The notes under the pieces were generated by a model. The model saw only the letters and a program-made list of their open reading frames with translations, was not told the DNA's origin and searched no databases. From assembly GCA_934513685.1 (NCBI GenBank), contig CAKSWY010000012.1, positions 9,829-73,828 on the forward strand: a stretch of DNA of 64,000 bases, given 5' to 3'. Below, one piece after another: positions 59,208-64,000 of this stretch; position 1 is the stretch's first letter; every line of letters starts with the position of its first letter. This DNA is from an uncultured Oscillospiraceae bacterium (GTDB taxonomy: Bacteria; Bacillota; Clostridia; Oscillospirales; Ruminococcaceae). The position numbers and the translations under genes were made by a program.

Positions 59208-59236
59208 TTGAACTCCCTTTTACCCCGTTGTATAAT
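59208..59236 (+). promoter_or_regulatory. promoter of the Rrf2 gene
   Basis: TTGAAC at 59208-59213, 17 bases, TATAAT at 59231-59236. Confidence 0.85.
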
Positions 59237-59278
59237 AGGTTTAATAGTATAAGCGAATAGAAAATGGAGGATCCCCTC

Positions 59279-59710
59279 ATGCTGATTTCTACCAAGGGGC
59301 GCTATGCCCTGCGGATCATGATCGACCTGGCCGAAAACTCCGGCGACGGCTACGTGCCCCTGAAGGAGATGGCCGCCCGGCAGAACATTTCCGAAAAATA
59401 TCTGGAAAGCATCTTAAAGGTTCTGGTGCAGAACAACCTGCTGGCGGGCCTGCGCGGCAAGGGCGGCGGCTATCGGCTGACCAAAGCGCCGCAGCTGTAC
59501 ACCGTAGGCAGCATTCTTCGCCTGACCGAGGGCAGCCTGGCCCCGGTGGCCTGCCTGGAGCAGGGCAGCCAGCAGTGCGCCCGCATGGCCGACTGCCCCA
59601 CCCTGCCGGTGTGGCGCAAGCTGGATGAACTGGTCAACAATTATCTGGACAGTGTGACCCTGGCCGACCTGATGGCCACCGGCGGCGCCGGCAACGATTA
59701 CGTGATCTGA
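59279..59710 (+). CDS. Rrf2-family regulator with IscR-type cysteines
   Basis: A 143-residue winged-helix regulator (STKGRYALRIMIDLAENSG, then NISEKYLESILKVLVQNNLLAGLRGKGGGYRL). Cysteines at 92, 100 and 106 match the spacing of the [2Fe-2S] ligands of IscR (C92, C98, C104 in E. coli). GGAGG lies upstream of the ATG at 59279. Divergent from cysK, which it probably controls. Confidence 0.88.
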   Translation: MLISTKGRYALRIMIDLAENSGDGYVPLKEMAARQNISEKYLESILKVLVQNNLLAGLRGKGGGYRLTKAPQLYTVGSILRLTEGSLAPVACLEQGSQQCARMADCPTLPVWRKLDELVNNYLDSVTLADLMATGGAGNDYVI

Positions 59711-59720
59711 CGCTTCTCTT

Positions 59721-59753
59721 CCCTGTGCGGTTCACCGCACAGGGAGTTTTTTG
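59721..59753 (+). terminator. terminator of the Rrf2 gene
   Basis: CCCTGTGCGG-TTCA-CCGCACAGGG followed by AGTTTTTTG. Confidence 0.92.
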
Positions 59754-59812
59754 TGCAATGAGCACAGAATCCGGACAGATTTTTCTCACTATGCAAAGCC
59801 CGATTCGTTTGT

Positions 59813-59854
59813 TATAATTCTGTCAAATGGCACTTTTGCGTTTCATCGCAAAAG
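59813..59854 (+). promoter_or_regulatory. promoter -10 and leader hairpin of the PTS permease gene
   Basis: TATAAT at 59813-59818, -35 weak. The hairpin CTTTTGCG-TTTCAT-CGCAAAAG (59833-59854) follows within the leader, then a T-rich stretch before the ribosome site. A BglG/LicT-type antiterminator control is possible, but I see no clear RAT and no antiterminator gene in the window. Confidence 0.5.
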
Positions 59855-59897
59855 CAAACGGCTGTTCGGCTATTTTTTAGAAAGGAGGCCCCTCGCC

Positions 59898-61748
59898 ATG
59901 AAGCATTTCAATGATTATCACGCCCTGGCGCGCCAGATTCTGGAACTGGTGGGCGGGCCTTCCAACGTGATCTCGGTGAACCACTGCCAGACCCGCCTGC
60001 GCTTTGTGCTGCGCAATGAGGCCCTGGCTGACACCGAGGCCCTTCAGCAGCTGGACGGCGTGCTCACCGTGGTGCGCCGGGGCGGGCAGTACATGGTGGT
60101 GGTGGGCAGCCAGGTGCCCCAGGTGTACGCCGCCCTGATGGAAAGCGGCCTGAGCGCCGCCCTGCCCGTGCAGGTACCGCCGGGCAAGGCCTTTCTCTCC
60201 ACCATCACCGGGGTGTTCGGCCCCATTCTGGGCGTGATGAGCGCCACCGGCATTCTCAAGGGCGTACTGCTGCTGCTGGCCTCGCTGGGCCTGATGAACA
60301 CCGACGGGGGTGCCTGGCGGGTTCTGTACGGCTTGGCAGACTCTCTGTTCTACTTTCTGCCGGTGCTGCTGGGCTACACGGCGGCGCTGCATTTTGATTT
60401 GGACCCATTCGTTGGCCTGCTGCTGGGGCTGACGCTCTGCTACCCGGATCTGACCCAGCTGGGGGACGGCATCCAGTTCCTCGGTATGCCCATTCAGCTG
60501 CCCTCTTCCGGCAGCTACACCACCAGCGTGCTGCCGGTGCTGTTCGCCGTGTGGTTCGCCAGTAAGCTGGCAAAGCTGCTGGCCCCCCGCCTGCCGGATA
60601 CCATCCGAAGCTTTACGCTGCCGCTGGCCACGCTGCTGGTGACCGTGCCCGCCACCTTTCTGGTCATCGGGCCGGTGTCGGCCGGGCTTTCCGAGTTTCT
60701 GGCCCAGTGGCTGGAGTGGCTGTACCACCTCAGCCCGGCCGCGGCGGGCACGGCCATCGGCGGGCTGTGGCAGCTCATGGTGATGTTCGGCCTGCACTGG
60801 ACGGCCACCCCCCTCACCATCTCCCACTATTCCACCCTCGGGTATGACTTTCTGCTGCCCGCCATGTACGGCACCACCTTTGCCCAAACGGCGGCGGCCG
60901 CGGCCGTCTGCCTGAAAACGCGGGACAAGCACACCCGCCGCCTGGGGGCCGCCGCCGTCTTTTCCGGGCTGGCCGGCATTACCGAGCCTGCCATGTACGG
61001 CATCACGCTGCCCCGCCGGCTGCCCTTCACCCTCAGCTGTGTGGGCGCCGCCATCACCGGCGGCTATCTGGGCTGGGCCGGGGTGTACAGCTACCAGATC
61101 TCCGGCCAAGGGGTGTTCGGCCTCACCGGCTACATCGACCCCGCCACCGGTTCGCTGGCGGGCATGGGGCAGGCCCTCATCGGCGTGGGGCTGGGCATGG
61201 CCTTTGCCTTTGTTTCCACCCTGTTTCTGTACCATGAACCCAACAAGGAGCAGCCTGCCGACCGGGAGCTTCTGACCAGCCCCATGGCAGGCCAGCTTCT
61301 TCCGCTGGAGCAGGTGGCCGACGGTGCGTTCAGCGCCGGTGTGCTCGGCCCAGGCTGTGCCATTCGCCCCAGTGAGGGCCGGGTGGCCGCCCCCGCGGCC
61401 GGCCGGGTGCTGAACCTCTCCCCCACCGGCCACGCCATCGGCCTTTCCTGCGACAACGGCGCCGAGGTGCTCATCCATGTGGGGCTGGACACCGCCCGGG
61501 CGGGCCATGCCTTCCAGCTGCACGTGGAGGAGGGCCAGCAGGTGCTGCCCGGCCAGCTGCTGATGGAGTTTGACCTGGCCGCCCTCACCGCCCGCGGGCT
61601 GGACCTGACCACCCCCGTGGTGGTGACCAACAGCGAGGCCTTTAACGGGGTGGTCTGCGCCGCCGAGGCGGGAGCCAATGTGGCGCTTTCCGCCCCGCTT
61701 TTGAGACTGATTCCAAAATCCGGCCAAAATTGTCCAGAACCCGGTTGA
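59898..61748 (+). CDS. bglP: beta-glucoside-type PTS enzyme IIBCA
   Basis: A 616-residue sugar permease and phosphotransfer protein. EIIB is at the start with Cys30 (SVNHCQTRLRF), EIIC covers about 90-460 with about ten helices (GITEPAMYG is typical), and EIIA is at the end with phospho-His at about 527 (LIHVGLDT). It imports and phosphorylates a beta-glucoside or related sugar. AAAGGAGG lies before the ATG. Its stop overlaps the promoter of ptsH. Confidence 0.9.
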   Translation: MKHFNDYHALARQILELVGGPSNVISVNHCQTRLRFVLRNEALADTEALQQLDGVLTVVRRGGQYMVVVGSQVPQVYAALMESGLSAALPVQVPPGKAFLSTITGVFGPILGVMSATGILKGVLLLLASLGLMNTDGGAWRVLYGLADSLFYFLPVLLGYTAALHFDLDPFVGLLLGLTLCYPDLTQLGDGIQFLGMPIQLPSSGSYTTSVLPVLFAVWFASKLAKLLAPRLPDTIRSFTLPLATLLVTVPATFLVIGPVSAGLSEFLAQWLEWLYHLSPAAAGTAIGGLWQLMVMFGLHWTATPLTISHYSTLGYDFLLPAMYGTTFAQTAAAAAVCLKTRDKHTRRLGAAAVFSGLAGITEPAMYGITLPRRLPFTLSCVGAAITGGYLGWAGVYSYQISGQGVFGLTGYIDPATGSLAGMGQALIGVGLGMAFAFVSTLFLYHEPNKEQPADRELLTSPMAGQLLPLEQVADGAFSAGVLGPGCAIRPSEGRVAAPAAGRVLNLSPTGHAIGLSCDNGAEVLIHVGLDTARAGHAFQLHVEEGQQVLPGQLLMEFDLAALTARGLDLTTPVVVTNSEAFNGVVCAAEAGANVALSAPLLRLIPKSGQNCPEPG

Positions 61749-61773
61749 ATTGTGCATCAAAATTCTGTAAAAT
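61745..61773 (+). promoter_or_regulatory. promoter of ptsHI
   Basis: TTGAAT at 61745-61750, 17 bases, TAAAAT at 61768-61773. It overlaps the bglP stop codon. Confidence 0.75.
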
Positions 61774-61888
61774 GTGAGTAGATGAAACGGGCGGGTCGGG
61801 CCGCCCGGGCGCTGTGCGCAGCGCAGGCCGGCAGCCGGATGCCCAATCCCTGCCGCGCCAAGACCGAAGGAAGGAAAGGTTTGAACCG

Positions 61889-62149
61889 ATGAAAGAGTTT
61901 ACCTATGTGATCCAGGACCCTGTGGGCCTGCACGCGCGCCCCGCCGGCTTTTTGCTGCGCCGGGCCAAGAATTATCGCAGCAGCGTTCTGGTAAAAGCCC
62001 CCAACGGCCGCGAAGCCAACGCCGCCAAGCTGATGGCCCTGATGAGCATGGGCGCCAAGGCCGGTGACACCCTCACCTTTATTCTGGAGGGCGACGACGA
62101 AGAGGTTGCCGCCGCCGACCTGGCGCAGTACCTGCCGGAGATCCTGTAA
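61889..62149 (+). CDS. ptsH: HPr phosphocarrier
   Basis: An 86-residue HPr. The phosphorylation site is His15 (GLHARPAG). The position of Ser46 of Bacillus HPr falls on Lys47 here (NAAKLMALMSMG; compare NLKSIMGVMSLG), so the HPr kinase serine appears lost. AAGGAAGGAAAGG lies upstream. It hands phosphate from enzyme I (next gene) to EIIBCA (previous gene). Confidence 0.92.
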   Translation: MKEFTYVIQDPVGLHARPAGFLLRRAKNYRSSVLVKAPNGREANAAKLMALMSMGAKAGDTLTFILEGDDEEVAAADLAQYLPEIL

Positions 62150-62187
62150 ATCAGGTGCCCCCGGCAGCCTTGAACGTTCGTATGTAC

Positions 62188-62241
62188 CTGCAAGGCCGCC
62201 TGTCGGGCTGCAACCCGGCGGCGGCCTTGTTCCGTTTTTTC
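62188..62241 (+). terminator. hairpin between ptsH and ptsI
   Basis: CAAGGCCGCC, loop, GGCGGCCTTG followed by TTCCGTTTTTT. It is terminator-like but intercistronic, so probably leaky: more HPr than enzyme I. Confidence 0.7.
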
Positions 62242-62269
62242 AGCTTTTTGCAGAAGGGAGGCGGCTGTT

Positions 62270-63934
62270 ATGACCATCATCCAGGGCCACGGGGCCAGCG
62301 CAGGTGTTACCTGCGGCCCGCTGTACCTGTTCCGGCGCCCGCCTGCGCCGGTGTATGCGGATACCGCCGAGGACCCCGGCGCGGAGTGGGCGCGCTTCAA
62401 AGCGGCCCAGACCCGCGCTTCCCTACAGCTGGCCGGCCTTGCCCGCCGGGCGATGCAGCAGGGCGGCCAGGAGGCCGCCGACCTGTTTGAGACTCACCAG
62501 CTGCTGGCCGAAGATCTGGATTTTGAGGACGCCATTCAGCGGTCCATCCGGCTGGATGGGCTGACCGCCGAGGCCGCCGTAAACAAAGCCGCCGAGCAGT
62601 TCGCCCGGATGTTCCGGGAGATGGACGACGCCTATATGCAGGCCCGCAGCGACGACATTCTGGACGTGGGGCGGCGCATTCTGCGCATTCTCTCCGGCCG
62701 GGCCGAGGGCCGGCTGGAGTTGGAGTGGCCGGTGATCCTGGTCAGCGACGAGCTGGCCCCCAGCGAGACCATTCAGCTGGATAAATCCAAGATCCTGGCC
62801 TTTGTCACCGAGGGCGGCAGCGCCAACAGCCACTCCGCCATTCTCGCCCGCACCATGGGCATTCCCGCCGTGTTCGGGGCCGAGGGGCTGCTCCGGCCGG
62901 AGTACGAGGGCCAGGAGGCCTTCGTGGACGGCGAGACCGGCCAGATCGTGCTGGACGCCGACGACGAAACCCGCGACTCCCTGCTGGAAAAGCAGCAGGT
63001 GCAGGCCCGCCTGGCCCAGCTGCTGCACGCCCTGAAGGGTCAGCCCAACCGCACGCTGGATGGCCGCGAGCTGGAAGTGGTGTGCAACATCAGCGGCCCG
63101 GGCGACCTGCCCGCCGTGCGCGCCAACGATGGCGGCGGCGTGGGCCTGCTGCGCAGTGAGCTGCTGTACCTGCAAAGCACCATGCTGCCCGGCGAAGAGG
63201 AACAGCTGGACTTCTACCGCAGCGTGCTCGAACCGCTGCACGGGCAGCGGGCCGTCATCCGCACGCTGGACATCGGCGCGGACAAACAGGTGGACTATCT
63301 GCCCCTGCCCGCCGAGGAAAACCCGGCCCTTGGTATGCGGGCCGTGCGCCTGTGCCTGACCCGGCCCGACCTGTTCCGGGTGCAGCTTCGGGCGCTGTAC
63401 CGGGCTTCGGCCTACGGCAATCTGGCCATTCTGTTCCCCATGGTCTCCAGCCCGTGGGAATTCACCGCCTGCCGCGCCCTGTGCGAACAGGTGCAGCGGG
63501 AGCTGACCCAGGAGGGCATGGCCTTCTGCCGCGACGTGCCTCTGGGCGTGATGATCGAGACCCCCGCCGCCGCCATGATGAGCGAGGAGCTGGCCCGCGT
63601 GGCCGACTTTTTCAGCGTGGGCACCAACGACCTGACCCAGTACACCCTGGCCTGCGACCGGCAGTCCGGCCAGCTGGACCAGTTTTATGACCCCCACCAC
63701 CCGGCGGTTCTGCGCATGATCCGCCGGGCCGCCAAGGCCATTCACCGCCACGGCAAGTGGATCGGCATCTGCGGCGAGCTGGCGGGTGATGTGCAGATGA
63801 CCGAGCTGTTCGTGGCCATGGGCATTGATGAGCTGAGCGTTTCGCCCAGCCAGGTGCTGCCCGTGCGCAACACCCTGCGCTCGCTGGACAGCCGGGTCAA
63901 CGGCCCCCGCCTGCTGGAAGAGCTGGGGGAGTAA
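62270..63934 (+). CDS. ptsI: PTS enzyme I (phosphoenolpyruvate-protein phosphotransferase)
   Basis: A 554-residue enzyme I. Phospho-His188 is in GGSANSHSAILAR; the PEP-binding TIM-barrel half has LRSELLYL, and GTNDLTQYTLACDR near the end. Length and domains are complete. GAAGGGAGGCGG lies upstream. It starts 120 bases after ptsH across the leaky hairpin. Confidence 0.95.
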   Translation: MTIIQGHGASAGVTCGPLYLFRRPPAPVYADTAEDPGAEWARFKAAQTRASLQLAGLARRAMQQGGQEAADLFETHQLLAEDLDFEDAIQRSIRLDGLTAEAAVNKAAEQFARMFREMDDAYMQARSDDILDVGRRILRILSGRAEGRLELEWPVILVSDELAPSETIQLDKSKILAFVTEGGSANSHSAILARTMGIPAVFGAEGLLRPEYEGQEAFVDGETGQIVLDADDETRDSLLEKQQVQARLAQLLHALKGQPNRTLDGRELEVVCNISGPGDLPAVRANDGGGVGLLRSELLYLQSTMLPGEEEQLDFYRSVLEPLHGQRAVIRTLDIGADKQVDYLPLPAEENPALGMRAVRLCLTRPDLFRVQLRALYRASAYGNLAILFPMVSSPWEFTACRALCEQVQRELTQEGMAFCRDVPLGVMIETPAAAMMSEELARVADFFSVGTNDLTQYTLACDRQSGQLDQFYDPHHPAVLRMIRRAAKAIHRHGKWIGICGELAGDVQMTELFVAMGIDELSVSPSQVLPVRNTLRSLDSRVNGPRLLEELGE

Positions 63935-63957
63935 ACCGCCTTTTCATCCTGCTTTCT

Positions 63958-63988
63958 GTGCCTCCGGCTGCCGCCGGGGGCATTTTTC
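63958..63988 (+). terminator. terminator of ptsHI
   Basis: GTGCCTCCGGC/GCCGGGGGC hairpin followed by ATTTTTCCTG, 24 bases after the ptsI stop. Confidence 0.85.
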
Positions 63989-64000
63989 CTGCCCTGTGCC

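Noticed and set aside
59877..61760. 627-residue open frame on the minus strand
   Set aside because: It is antisense to the PTS permease with its intact EIIB, EIIC and EIIA motifs; Gly/Gln/His-rich composition.

Overview
The window looks like a chromosomal segment of a high-GC, anaerobic gut Clostridium. My guess is an Oscillospiraceae (Ruminococcaceae) relative of Gemmiger, Subdoligranulum or Faecalibacterium. The guess rests on GC-rich coding sequence with purine-rich AGGAGG ribosome sites and sigma-A promoters, on Clostridia-type families (GGGtGRT protein, NusG domain II protein, TIGR03915/TIGR03916 pair, T-box leader, CstA, carboxynorspermidine enzymes), and on a small dispersed palindromic repeat. 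No rRNA, phage, CRISPR or integrase gene is visible. The species call is inference.

Layout. 0.3-7.1 kb: a membrane-anchored protein, an OFA-type MFS carrier, a NifU-like/GGGtGRT pair behind a near-consensus promoter, and a two-gene unit with a phosphodiester glycosidase. 7.2-11.9 kb: a regulator divergent from an AbgB-like amidohydrolase and an SLC13-type permease. 12-18.1 kb: a DUF523 protein, a repeat cluster, a flippase, then a Cof-type phosphatase, an exonuclease and the one-carbon folate pair FchA-FolD; this FolD lacks two of its usual catalytic residues. 19-26 kb: a minus-strand polyamine operon speD-speA-speE-speB-CASDH-nspC behind a ~430-nt structured leader ending in a terminator. 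26-35.9 kb: a PepV-like dipeptidase, a NusG-domain-II protein, and a minus-strand rpiR-dppABCDF operon ending in a C45-family amide hydrolase. 36-44 kb: a LysR regulator, a URO-D-fold protein, a creatinase-like M24 protein, a broken AbgT transporter, an opine dehydrogenase-like protein whose tail is made of the dispersed repeat, and CstA. 44-50.8 kb: a T-box-controlled protein of unknown function, a zinc-dependent phospholipase-type protein, a zinc-ribbon/XRE divergent pair, an MFS carrier, a small export protein and a cation/proton antiporter. 51-55.4 kb: a GyrI-like protein, the TIGR03915/TIGR03916 pair, and an S24-type repressor divergent from a small membrane protein. 55.5-58.9 kb: two tRNA-Ser genes, then an AT-rich island between 28-bp direct repeats that seems to have split the cysK terminator, then cysK. 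59-64 kb: an IscR-like Rrf2 regulator, a beta-glucoside-type PTS permease, HPr and enzyme I.

How the genes work together. Amino-acid and peptide use dominates: Dpp uptake, dipeptidase, M20/M24 hydrolases, CstA, and arginine to agmatine, putrescine and spermidine. Sugar uptake goes through EI-HPr-EIIBCA. The strongest leads are the polyamine leader and its dual-route operon, the island in the cysK terminator, the FchA/variant-FolD pairing, the poly-G frameshift plus internal deletion in abgT, and two divergent repressor regions whose palindromes sit exactly in a promoter spacer.
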